28,879 bases of DNA from Dichotomicrobium sp964650735 (lineage in GTDB: Bacteria; Pseudomonadota; Alphaproteobacteria; Rhizobiales; Rhodomicrobiaceae): the NCBI GenBank assembly GCA_964650735.1, contig CAZYUT010000013.1, forward strand, positions 1-28,879. Direction: 5' to 3'. The notes beneath the pieces were generated by a model, which saw nothing but the letters and a program-made list of their open reading frames with translations, searched no databases and was not told the origin of the DNA. The position numbers and the translations under genes are program-made. Positions 1 to 7,127 of the stretch are shown in pieces (within the stretch, counting starts at the first letter, position 1; each line of letters begins with the position of its first letter).

Positions 1-526
1 TCTTCACCGGGTAGGCGTAGGTGGTGGCGATGTGGCCGTGGCGCGCGATGTCCTCATACAGCTTGACGTGCATCAGGCCGTAGTCCTCCAGCGCGTGCAT
101 CTGGCGCGTTTCGCTCTCGCGCGGCTCCAGAAAGCGCAAGGGTTCGGGGATCGGCACCTGGTAGACGAGGATTTGGCCGGCGCGCAGCGGCGTTTCGGGG
201 ATGCGGTGGCGCGTCTGGATGATGGTCGCGTCGGCGGTGCGGGTGGTCGTGGCGACGCCGGCGGTGCGCTGGAAGAACTTGCGGATCGAGACGGCGTTGG
301 TGGTGTCGTCCGCGCCCTGGTCGATCACCTTGAGCGTGTCGTCCGGCCCGATCACCGACGCCGTGACCTGCACGCCGCCCGTCCCCCAGCCATAGGGCAT
401 CGGCATCTCGCGGCTGGCGAACGGCACCTGATAGCCGGGGATCGCGATCGCCTTGAGGATCGCGCGGCGGACCATGCGCTTGGTCTGCTCGTCGAGATAA
501 GCGAAGTTGTAGGCGGGCGCGCTCAT
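1..526 (-). CDS. phnJ: Alpha-D-ribose 1-methylphosphonate 5-phosphate C-P lyase PhnJ (3' end cut by window)
   Basis: PhnJ is the radical-SAM enzyme that breaks the carbon-phosphorus bond in the C-P lyase pathway. The first 175 codons are visible. The protein opens with MSAPAYNFAYLDEQTKRMVR and continues through PYGWGTGGVQ and VIGPDDTLKVIDQGADDTTNAVSIRKFF, all typical of the PhnJ N-terminal half. The family is roughly 280-300 residues long, so the C-terminal part with the cysteines that bind the [4Fe-4S] cluster lies beyond base 1 and cannot be checked. The ATG overlaps the phnI stop by four bases (ATGA), which implies translational coupling. It is the sixth visible gene of the LysR-HD-phnGHIJ transcript; phnK, phnL and phnM would be expected further left. 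Confidence 0.96.
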   Translation of the reverse strand, partial: MSAPAYNFAYLDEQTKRMVRRAILKAIAIPGYQVPFASREMPMPYGWGTGGVQVTASVIGPDDTLKVIDQGADDTTNAVSIRKFFQRTAGVATTTRTADATIIQTRHRIPETPLRAGQILVYQVPIPEPLRFLEPRESETRQMHALEDYGLMHVKLYEDIARHGHIATTYAYPVK

Positions 527-1638
527 TCGGCGGCCTCGCTGCCCGGCTGTTCGCCTGCCGCGCGCCGGGCCTCCCACTCCTGCCGCAGTTGCCGCACCAG
601 CGCGAGTTCGGCTTGAAAATCCACATAATGCGGCAGCTTGAGATGCTCGACGAAGCCCGTCGCCTGAACGTTATCGACATGGCTGAGCACGAATTCGGCG
701 TCCTGCGCGGGGGCGCTCACCGGCTCGCCCAGCTCCTCGGCGCGCAGCGCGCGGTCGACCATCGCCATGGACATCGCCTTGCGCTCGCTGTGTCCGAAGG
801 TCAGGCCATATCCGCGCGTGAACTGTGGCGGGGCTTCGGCTGAGCCAGCGAACTGGTTGACCATCTCGCATTCGGTAAGCGTCACCTCGCCCAGCGGCAC
901 CTCGAATCCCAGCTCTTCGGGGACGAAGGACGCTTCGACCGCGCCCATGCGGATTTCCCCGGCGAAGGGGTGCGTGCGGCCGTAGCCGCGCTGCGTGGAG
1001 TAGCCGAGCGCGAGCAGGAAGCCTTCGTCGCCGCGCGCCAGCGCCTGCAGCCGCAGATCGCGCGGGGCCGGGAAGTCGAGCGCGCCGCGCGTGACGTCAT
1101 TCACCGGGGCATCGGTCTCCGCGGCGTTCGGCTCGATCAGTCCTTGGCGGCCGAGCATCGCGCAGACATGCGGGGCAGGCTCGGGCGGTTCTTGTGTCGG
1201 CTCCGGCCCGGCGTTGGCAGGTTCATTGGCGCCATGCATCAGCGAGGGGTCGAGCAGCCGGTGCGTATAGTCGAAGGTCGGCCCGAGCACCTGCCCGCCC
1301 GGCAAATCCTTGAAGGTCGCGGAAATGCGCCGGCGGATCGTCATCCCGGCGGTATCCACCGGCTGCGAATAGCCAAAGCGCGGCAGCGTGGTGCGGAACG
1401 CGCGGGCGAGGAAAATCGCCTCGATCAGGTCGCCGCGCGCCTGCTTGATCGCCAGCGCCGCCAGGTCCGGGTCGTAGAGCGACGCCTCGCACATGACGCG
1501 GTCGACCGACAGGCTGAGCTGCTCGCGGATTTGCGCGACCGTAATCTCCGGGACCGCCGGGTCGCCGCGCCGCGCCTTCGCCAGCAGCTCGTGCGCCGCC
1601 GCGATCGCCGCTTCGCCGCCCTTGACCGCGACATACAT
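523..1638 (-). CDS. phnI: PhnI, C-P lyase core subunit (nucleosidase)
   Basis: PhnI is a subunit of the PhnGHIJ core complex that, with PhnG, H and L, transfers the phosphonate onto the ribose of ATP, releasing adenine. The 371-residue protein starts MYVAVKGGEAAIAAAHELLA and contains QLSLSVDRVMCEASLY, GDLIEAIFLARAFRTTLPRFG and VLGPTFDYTHRLLDPSLM, all characteristic of PhnI. The length fits the family. The frame is open further upstream, but the start at 1638 gives a proper PhnI N-terminus and shares one base with the phnH stop (TGATG). Its own stop overlaps the phnJ start by four bases. No lost motif was noticed. The C-terminal section at about residues 340-371 is rich in Glu, Arg and Ala and is the least conserved part. 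Confidence 0.96.
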   Translation of the reverse strand: MYVAVKGGEAAIAAAHELLAKARRGDPAVPEITVAQIREQLSLSVDRVMCEASLYDPDLAALAIKQARGDLIEAIFLARAFRTTLPRFGYSQPVDTAGMTIRRRISATFKDLPGGQVLGPTFDYTHRLLDPSLMHGANEPANAGPEPTQEPPEPAPHVCAMLGRQGLIEPNAAETDAPVNDVTRGALDFPAPRDLRLQALARGDEGFLLALGYSTQRGYGRTHPFAGEIRMGAVEASFVPEELGFEVPLGEVTLTECEMVNQFAGSAEAPPQFTRGYGLTFGHSERKAMSMAMVDRALRAEELGEPVSAPAQDAEFVLSHVDNVQATGFVEHLKLPHYVDFQAELALVRQLRQEWEARRAAGEQPGSEAAE

Positions 1639-2219
1639 CAGCCGGCCTCCGTGATCTCCGTGCTGCGGGGCAGCGCCGCGATTTGGCCGCGCCCCGCCAA
1701 AATGATATCGACGCCTTGGGGGAAGCGCGCATTGTTGTCGCGCCACTGCGCCACGAAATCCGCTGGCAGCGGGGCGGCGCTGAAGCGCGTTTCGCCGTCG
1801 ATGCCTGGGCCGGTCAGCCGCCAGTCCCGCCCGAAGGCCTCGACCTGGATGATGAGCGTCGCGGAGCGGTCGGGATAATCCGGCGTTCCCAGCGCGAAGG
1901 TGTTGAGCGCAGGCGCGCCCGCCGGATCGGTGAGGAGCGCGAAAGCCGCCGCTGTGGGGTCGTCGATCAGCCGCGCGCCGGTGTGAAAGCGCAGAAATTG
2001 CCGCGCCGCGTCATCGGTAGTATCGAGCCATAAGGGCGTCTCGAAATCGGCCAGCGTGAGCAGGACGGCGGCAGCGGTTGCATTCAACGGTGCGGGCGGC
2101 GCGAACCCCGCATCGACATCAATGATGCTACCGGGCCGCGCCATCGCATTCATGACGGCGCGGAACACCTGCTGGCTCTCGCGCGACGCATCCGCGAAGG
2201 CGGCGTGAATGCCGCTCAT
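1638..2219 (-). CDS. phnH: PhnH, C-P lyase core subunit
   Basis: PhnH is a small subunit of the C-P lyase core complex, required for phosphonate breakdown and structurally related to PLP-fold proteins without binding PLP. The 193-residue protein carries the family features FADASRESQQVFRAVMNAMARPG near residues 9-30, then a hydrophobic segment around LNATAAAVLLTLADFETPLWLD and a C-terminal section ending in PQGVDIILAGRGQIAALPRST. Length is normal for PhnH. The ATG at 2219 overlaps the phnG stop (ATGA), and its stop shares one base with the phnI start, so the three genes are translationally coupled. There is nothing unusual in the gene. Confidence 0.95.
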   Translation of the reverse strand: MSGIHAAFADASRESQQVFRAVMNAMARPGSIIDVDAGFAPPAPLNATAAAVLLTLADFETPLWLDTTDDAARQFLRFHTGARLIDDPTAAAFALLTDPAGAPALNTFALGTPDYPDRSATLIIQVEAFGRDWRLTGPGIDGETRFSAAPLPADFVAQWRDNNARFPQGVDIILAGRGQIAALPRSTEITEAG

Positions 2220-2674
2220 GTCTCGTCCTCCCCGCGCACCAGCGTGAAGAAGTTGACGCGCGTAGCAGCCGTTTCCGCTGCTTCAGTCTGCTGCTCGCCA
2301 GCCCGCCGTGAGGTGACGGGCCCCACCAACGCATCCTCCAGACGGCCGCGCCACTGCGCATCCTGCCCGAGCGCGTCAACGATCGCCGCGAGCCGCGCCT
2401 TGTGCTCGCAGCGGCCGAGCAGGTAAGCGTGACCGAGCAGCTCGCCGATACGCACGCTGGCGCGCGTGACCGTCGCCTCGCCCAGATTGAACGGCGCGCC
2501 ATCCCCGCCGATCCGCCCGCGCAGCATCACCAGCCCTCGCTCCGGCGCGCGCACGTCCTCAACTTCAAGCAACGGCCCGAGGGCCTCCAGCGCCTTCTCA
2601 AGCTCAGTCTCGCTCGCCTGCGCGCATACCCGCATCAGCGCCTGGCGCGCAGCGATGGCGTTGTGCTCAGACAT
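2216..2674 (-). CDS. phnG: PhnG, C-P lyase core subunit
   Basis: PhnG is a core subunit of the C-P lyase complex, acting with PhnI in the nucleotide-dependent activation of phosphonates. The 152-residue protein contains the family signature RGRIGGDGAPFNLGEATVTR at about residues 52-71 and ends with TRVNFFTLVRGED, which is typical of the PhnG C-terminus. The region before the C-terminus (TSRRAGEQQTEAAETAA) is polar and less conserved. The ATG at 2674 lies inside the end of the upstream HD-domain gene (8-base overlap), and the stop overlaps phnH. It is therefore expressed with the LysR and HD genes rather than from its own promoter. Confidence 0.95.
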   Translation of the reverse strand: MSEHNAIAARQALMRVCAQASETELEKALEALGPLLEVEDVRAPERGLVMLRGRIGGDGAPFNLGEATVTRASVRIGELLGHAYLLGRCEHKARLAAIVDALGQDAQWRGRLEDALVGPVTSRRAGEQQTEAAETAATRVNFFTLVRGEDET

Positions 2675-3269
2675 TGCTCCGGTGCGGGCCGCTCAGCCGG
2701 ACGCAGCGCAGCGCGTAGCTGAGAAAGTAGCCTAGCGTCGCCGTCTTCATGCGCGGATCCTTGCCGCGATCGTCCCAGCGGCGCAGGCGCACCGCATCCT
2801 TGTAATAGGGGTTGGCCTTGAAGTCAGCGATCTCCGCCTCGCTCATCGGCCCGCCTTGCAGCATCAGGGAATGCCGGGACATCGGCGAAAGCGCGTCGTA
2901 GTAGCCCGGCTCGACAGCGCAGAGATAGCGCTTTGCGGCAACATGCAGCCGAACCGGCTCCGTCACATCCGGGCCAAACCATTTTGACAGGAAAGCGTCG
3001 CCCAGATCCTCATGGCGGCGATCCTCGTCATGTTCAGGCGCGTCTTCAAAATCATCCTCCAGGAGATGCCCCACGTCATGAAGGAGCGCCGCGGTAATCA
3101 GCGCGGGCGAGGCGCCCTCGTCTTCGGCCAGTTGCGCGCATTGCAGCGCGTGCTGGAGCTGCGTAACAGGCTCGCCGCCGTAAAGGTCGCGGCCATGTTT
3201 CTCGACCATGTCGCTCAGGACGCTACCGAGCGGAGCGTCGGAGGCAATGGCGATGCTGGCGTCGGTCAT
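2667..3269 (-). CDS. Phosphonate-associated HD-domain oxygenase-like protein (PhnZ/TmpB family)
   Basis: This 200-residue HD-domain protein matches the group found in phosphonate degradation operons. Characterised relatives PhnZ and TmpB are mixed-valent di-iron oxygenases that cleave the C-P bond of a hydroxylated phosphonate to give phosphate. The expected ligand set looks complete: Tyr30 and His40 in YGGEPVTQLQHALQ, the LLHDVGH motif (His64, Asp65, His68), His86 in RRHEDLGD, His109 in RLHVAAKRYL, and Asp166/167 in RLRRWDDRGKD. That argues for an active enzyme. No 2-oxoglutarate hydroxylase partner (PhnY/TmpA) is in the window, so the substrate is open. The gene overlaps LysR by four bases (ATGA) and phnG by eight. 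Family placement is firm; the precise reaction is an inference. Confidence 0.85.
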   Translation of the reverse strand: MTDASIAIASDAPLGSVLSDMVEKHGRDLYGGEPVTQLQHALQCAQLAEDEGASPALITAALLHDVGHLLEDDFEDAPEHDEDRRHEDLGDAFLSKWFGPDVTEPVRLHVAAKRYLCAVEPGYYDALSPMSRHSLMLQGGPMSEAEIADFKANPYYKDAVRLRRWDDRGKDPRMKTATLGYFLSYALRCVRLSGPHRSNV

Positions 3270-4219
3270 GTCTGGGTCTCCTCGTATGCTGATGAAAGTG
3301 TTGGTTCGGTGTTATCGAGATCAATCTGCGCGCAGGCATCGAAGAATGCGTCGATGAGGGGCAGGCCCTCGGTCTCGCTGAGGCCAACGGCGTAGACCCC
3401 GCCGGCGCTGGCGCAATCTGAAATTTCAAGTGTGGCGAGGCGGATGTCGCTCCCCACCTCCCCGGACAGCACGACGCCGACGCCGAGGCCCGCGGCAGCG
3501 GCTTCCTTCACGGCCTCGCGCGTGGGCATGACCATTGGCGCGCTCAGCGCCAGTCCGGCATCGCGGCAAGCCGACTCAACCACCTGCCGGGTCAGCGAGC
3601 CATCCTCGCGCAGGATCAGCGTCTGATCGGCAAGCTCAGTCAGGGTGATCGCCCGGCGGCGGGCCAGCAGCGAATCGGCGGCGACGCACAGCAGCGGCCG
3701 CTGCGGCGCAATCAGTTCGGCGCGAACCCCATCCGGCACCTGAAGCAGCGTCATCACGCCGACATCGATTTCACAAGACGCGATAATCTGGAGGAGTTCA
3801 GCGGTGTTGCCATGGCGCGCCGCGATTTCCACAGCGGGATGCTCGATTTTGAGCCGGGCAAGAACCCGCATGGCAACCGATGGCGTCGAGAAGCCGACCT
3901 TCAAACGGCCGCGCGCGAGCGCGCCAAGCTCCTGAGCGGTCGCCTCGATGTCGCGCGCGCCCGCCAGGACGGCGCGGGCCTTGTTGTAGATCTCGCGGCC
4001 CGAAGCCGTCAGACGAACACCGTGCGCCCGGTCCAGCAACCGCAGCCCGCAGCTTGTCTCCAGCGTCTGGACCCGCTGCGAAACGGTCGGCTGGCTCAGC
4101 CCGAGCCAGAGCGCAGCGCGAGAAAAACTGCCCTGCTCGACGACGGCGACGAACGCCTCAAGTTCGTTGAGCGACAGCTTCACACGCGCCGGCGCTAATT
4201 TGTCGGCGGAATCAGCCAT
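3266..4219 (-). CDS. LysR-family regulator of the phosphonate locus
   Basis: This is a 317-residue LysR-type transcriptional regulator. The winged helix-turn-helix spans about residues 16-75 (ELEAFVAVVEQGSFSRAA, then LSQPTVSQRVQTLE, then RLLDRAHGVRLTASG). The remainder is a periplasmic-binding-like effector domain starting near residue 100 (GRLKVGFSTPS). It is the first gene of the leftward transcript and is divergent from phnC, the classic layout for a LysR protein that autoregulates and activates the neighbouring operon from the shared 182-base intergenic region. Most C-P lyase operons use a GntR-type PhnF or PhoB alone. LysR regulators are known mainly beside 2-aminoethylphosphonate genes, so the inducer is likely a phosphonate or a breakdown product. 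No strong ribosome-binding site precedes the ATG. Confidence 0.9.
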   Translation of the reverse strand: MADSADKLAPARVKLSLNELEAFVAVVEQGSFSRAALWLGLSQPTVSQRVQTLETSCGLRLLDRAHGVRLTASGREIYNKARAVLAGARDIEATAQELGALARGRLKVGFSTPSVAMRVLARLKIEHPAVEIAARHGNTAELLQIIASCEIDVGVMTLLQVPDGVRAELIAPQRPLLCVAADSLLARRRAITLTELADQTLILREDGSLTRQVVESACRDAGLALSAPMVMPTREAVKEAAAAGLGVGVVLSGEVGSDIRLATLEISDCASAGGVYAVGLSETEGLPLIDAFFDACAQIDLDNTEPTLSSAYEETQT

Positions 4220-4275
4220 GTTGCGTCCGCTTTGAATTTCGATGCCGCCTTCATACAGATGTCATCCAAAAATGC

Positions 4276-4297
4276 AATAACCTGCTCGAAAATTATT
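4276..4297. promoter_or_regulatory. Candidate LysR operator dyad in the LysR-phnC divergent region
   Basis: An inverted repeat AATAA-N12-TTATT lies in the AT-rich centre of the divergent promoter region. A second dyad, CATG-N8-CATG, follows at 4317-4332. LysR proteins bind interrupted palindromes of this sort upstream of the divergent genes they control. Nothing beyond symmetry and position supports the assignment. Confidence 0.3.
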
Positions 4298-4336
4298 GGC
4301 TTACGCAATCGCCAGACATGTTGCAGCGCATGATTA

Positions 4337-4354
4337 TTGTCATAAACCTCTAAC
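4337..4354 (+). promoter_or_regulatory. Weak candidate PHO box upstream of phnC
   Basis: The segment TTGTCAT-AAAC-CTCTAAC resembles the two direct half-sites of a PhoB box (CTGTCAT with 11-base periodicity). The first half matches 6 of 7 positions and the second only 4 of 7. It lies about 50-65 bases upstream of the phnC start, where a PhoB-activated promoter would be expected, and phosphonate uptake is normally phosphate-regulated. The poor second half keeps this tentative. Confidence 0.3.
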
Positions 4355-4401
4355 ATGCGTGTGGTTGATACGGCGCGGAGACGTCGGAGCGAGGGTACGG
4401 C

Positions 4402-5223
4402 TTGATCGAATTTCGCAATGTCCGCAAGGAGTTCGGGCGTGTCGTGGCGGTGAAGGATGTGTCCTTCGGCATCGACAAGCCGATGATGGTCGGCGTCATT
4501 GGGCGCTCCGGCGCCGGCAAATCCACGCTGCTTCGGATCGTCAATCACCTGACGCCCGCGACCGGCGGCGAGGTGATCGTTGACGGCCGCAATGTTCTCG
4601 CGTTGCGCGGGCGGGCCCTGCGCCGCTGGCAGCGCGAATGCGCGATGATCTTCCAGCAATTCAACCTGGTGCCGCGGCTGGACGTTATCACCAACGTCAT
4701 GCTCGGCCGGCTGAACGGCCACGGCACAATCCGGAGCCTGTTCAACATTTTTGGTCAGCAGGACATTGCCGACGGGCTAGCTGCGCTGGACCGTCTTGGG
4801 ATTGCCGATCAGGCGATGAAGCGCGCGGAGGCGCTTTCCGGCGGGCAGCAGCAGCGCGTCGCCATCGCCCGCGCACTGATGCAGGATCCGAAGCTCGTTC
4901 TGGCAGACGAGCCGATCGCCTCACTCGACCCGCTGAACGCCGAAATCGTGATGAAGGCGCTGCGCGAAATCCACGAGCGCGACGGCAAGACCGTGATCTG
5001 CAACCTCCACACGCTCGATACCGCCCGCACCTACTGCGACCGGATCATCGGTATGCGCGAGGGCGAGATCGTTTTCGATGGGACGGCCGACGAGCTGACG
5101 CGTGCTACGGCGCGCGAGATTTACGGTGCGGAAGAAGAGTTGAACGAGGCAGCGACCTCGACCAGCCTCGAGATGACTGGAACGAGGCCGGTAGATGACA
5201 AGGCCTCGGCAGCAGCGGAATAA
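4402..5223 (+). CDS. phnC: Phosphonate ABC transporter ATP-binding protein PhnC
   Basis: PhnC is the ATPase that powers phosphonate import through the PhnE permeases. The 273-residue protein has every ABC motif: Walker A GRSGAGKST (34-42), Q-loop around 85-86 (FQQFNLV), signature LSGGQQQR (145-152), Walker B LVLADEP (165-171), D-loop SLDP (174-177) and the switch histidine H203 in NLHTLDTA, a variant typical of PhnC. The start is TTG at 4402 with GAGGG about six bases upstream; it gives the normal N-terminus IEFRNVRKEFG. A short Ser/Thr/Glu-rich tail follows the ATPase fold after residue 245. It leads the rightward transcript and is followed by phnD after 60 bases. Confidence 0.95.
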   Translation: MIEFRNVRKEFGRVVAVKDVSFGIDKPMMVGVIGRSGAGKSTLLRIVNHLTPATGGEVIVDGRNVLALRGRALRRWQRECAMIFQQFNLVPRLDVITNVMLGRLNGHGTIRSLFNIFGQQDIADGLAALDRLGIADQAMKRAEALSGGQQQRVAIARALMQDPKLVLADEPIASLDPLNAEIVMKALREIHERDGKTVICNLHTLDTARTYCDRIIGMREGEIVFDGTADELTRATAREIYGAEEELNEAATSTSLEMTGTRPVDDKASAAAE

Positions 5224-5283
5224 CCGTGGCCCGTCCGGGCGCGGTTGTGTGCGTGAAATGGGTGATTGTTACGGGAGACGATG

Positions 5284-6195
5284 ATGAAACTGACGAAACT
5301 GGTGCTTGCGGGCGCGGTCGCTCTGGCCGCTTACGCCGGCGTGGCTCAGGCCGAAGAACAGATCACGGAGTTCCGCATTGGCCTGCTGGGCGGTGAAAAC
5401 GCTCAGGACCGCTTGCGCTCCAACGAGTGCCTGCGCCAAAAAACCGAGGAGCTGCTCGGCGTGCCGACCAAGCTGTTCGCCCCGGCCGACTACAATGGCG
5501 TGATCGAAGGCCTGCTGGGCGGCAACCTTGACCTGGCCTGGCTGGGCGCGTCTGGTTACGCGAAAGTATACCTGACCGATCCGGATGCTGTTGAGCCGGT
5601 CCTGGTGAAGATCAACACTGACGGCAGCTACGGCTACTACTCCATTGGCTTCGCCCGTGCCGAGAGCGGCATCAAGTCGCTCGAAGATATGCAGGGCAAA
5701 GAGTTTGCGTTCGGCGATCCGAACTCCACGTCCGGCTACCTGATCCCGTCGATCGAAATTCCCAAGCTTGGCTACTCGATGGAGCCCGGCGACTACTTCG
5801 GTGACGTCGTGTTCGCTGGTGGTCACGAGCAGACCATCGTCGGCGTCTACAATGGCGACTTCGACGCGGGCGTCACCTGGGCCGACGGCCTCGGCAACTG
5901 GGAGGACGGCTATAACTCAGGCGCGCTGCGCAAGGCCGTTGACGCCGGTCTGGTCGACATGACCGAGCTGGTTCAGATCTGGCAGTCCCCGGTCATCCCG
6001 GAAGGTCCGATTGTGCTTCGCAAGGACCTGCCGACCGATGTCAAGCTGAAAATGGTCGGCCTGATGGCGTCGCTGGAGTCGATGGACCCGGAATGCGCTT
6101 ATGGCGTAATGGCCGGCGAAGTGAAGGGCATCGCCCCGATCGATCACTCCACCTACGAGTCCATCATCGAAGCGCGCCGGATCGCATCTGAGTAA
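5284..6195 (+). CDS. phnD: Phosphonate-binding periplasmic protein PhnD
   Basis: PhnD captures phosphonates in the periplasm and delivers them to PhnCE. The 303-residue precursor has a signal peptide MKLTKLVLAGAVALAAYAGV, cleaved probably after AQA at residue 23. The mature part shows FRIGLLGGENAQDR, the YNGVIEGLLGGNLDLAWLG segment, FGDPNSTSGYLIPS (the Ser/Thr-rich turn that binds the phosphonate head in this family) and GDFDAGVTWADG. The ATG at 5284 is preferred over the adjacent one at 5281 because GGGAG sits six bases ahead of it. A strong hairpin follows the stop codon and may stabilise the phnCD part of the message, giving more binding protein than permease. Confidence 0.95.
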   Translation: MKLTKLVLAGAVALAAYAGVAQAEEQITEFRIGLLGGENAQDRLRSNECLRQKTEELLGVPTKLFAPADYNGVIEGLLGGNLDLAWLGASGYAKVYLTDPDAVEPVLVKINTDGSYGYYSIGFARAESGIKSLEDMQGKEFAFGDPNSTSGYLIPSIEIPKLGYSMEPGDYFGDVVFAGGHEQTIVGVYNGDFDAGVTWADGLGNWEDGYNSGALRKAVDAGLVDMTELVQIWQSPVIPEGPIVLRKDLPTDVKLKMVGLMASLESMDPECAYGVMAGEVKGIAPIDHSTYESIIEARRIASE

Positions 6196-6212
6196 CCGTC
6201 TGCAAATCGATC

Positions 6213-6245
6213 GGCTTCGGCGGCGCCAGCGAGCGCCCCGGAGCC
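6213..6245 (+). other. Strong intra-operon hairpin between phnD and phnE
   Basis: GGCTTCGG at 6213-6220 pairs with CCGGAGCC at 6238-6245 (one G-U pair). GGCGC (6222-6226) then pairs with GCGCC (6233-6237), leaving a six-base loop. No T-tract follows, so it is more likely a 3'-end stabiliser or partial attenuator than a full terminator. Such structures after a binding-protein gene are a common way to make the periplasmic component in excess. Confidence 0.55.
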
Positions 6246-6268
6246 GCCTTGTCTAGGGATCACAGCTG

Positions 6269-7117
6269 ATGTCGGTCGCTGCGCTTGAAGGCCAGATCAT
6301 CGAAATGGAGCGTCAGCGGCGGCTGTATTCCGGTCTGCTGGTCCTGATTATCGTTCTCATTCTCATTGCGGGTTATTCCGAGGCCAGCAGTCTTAACTCC
6401 GGCAGCTTCTGGCTAGGGCTGCAACAGTTTTTCGATTATCCCGGCGAGATCGTCATTGAGGCCATCGACGCGGGCTGGGCGTTTTTCCCGGTCGTATGGC
6501 AATTCGTTCCAGCGCTGATCGAGACGATCAACATCGCGCTGGTCTCAACCCTCATTGGCGGGCTGCTTGCCGTGGTGCTCGCTTTCGCCAGCACACGGAT
6601 GCTCGATGTCTGGCCGCCGCTGATCCCGATTACGCGCCGCATCATGGACATCATGCGCGCGTTCCCTGAACTCATCATCGCGCTCTTCCTCATTTATGTA
6701 CTCGGAGGCGGACCGGTTCCGGCGATGATCGCGGTGGCGTTTCACACCGCAGGCGCGCTGGGCAAGCTGTTTTCCGAAGTCAACGAGAATATTGACCAGA
6801 AGCCGATCGAGGGGCTGCGTTCGGTAGGCGCGAACTGGATCGAGCGCATGCGCTTCGGCGCGCTGCCTCAGGTACTGCCGAACTATCTGAGTTATCTGCT
6901 GCTGCGCCTTGAGATCAACGTGCGCGCCTCAGCGATCCTCGGCTACGTTGGCGCAGGCGGCATCGGCGTTGAGTTGCGCCGGACAATCGGCTGGGGTCAG
7001 GGCGCGGGCGACGAGACCGCCGCGATCTTCCTGCTGCTGTTCTTGACCATCGTCGCGGTCGATCAGCTTTCATCCTATCTGCGGCTGCGCCTGACCCGTC
7101 CAACGGGCATGGATTAG
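6269..7117 (+). CDS. phnE: Phosphonate ABC transporter permease PhnE (first copy)
   Basis: This inner-membrane permease of the phosphonate importer has 282 residues. A short cytoplasmic start is followed by a transmembrane helix at about 20-35 and a binding-protein-dependent permease domain from about 80 to 275. The coupling loop EGLRSVGANWIERMRFGALP (181-200) is the PhnE form of the EAA motif that contacts PhnC. LEINVRASAILGYVGAGGIG further on is also diagnostic of PhnE. The ATG at 6269 has AGGGA nine bases upstream. It is followed ten bases later by a second phnE, so the channel is probably a PhnE1-PhnE2 heterodimer. Confidence 0.94.
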   Translation: MSVAALEGQIIEMERQRRLYSGLLVLIIVLILIAGYSEASSLNSGSFWLGLQQFFDYPGEIVIEAIDAGWAFFPVVWQFVPALIETINIALVSTLIGGLLAVVLAFASTRMLDVWPPLIPITRRIMDIMRAFPELIIALFLIYVLGGGPVPAMIAVAFHTAGALGKLFSEVNENIDQKPIEGLRSVGANWIERMRFGALPQVLPNYLSYLLLRLEINVRASAILGYVGAGGIGVELRRTIGWGQGAGDETAAIFLLLFLTIVAVDQLSSYLRLRLTRPTGMD

Positions 7118-7127
7118 GAGACGCGCG

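Noticed and set aside
970..1878. Open frame of 302 codons on the plus strand
   Set aside because: It lies antisense to phnI and phnH, whose products are clearly recognisable; the translation is Arg/Ala/Gln-rich as expected for a GC-rich shadow frame.
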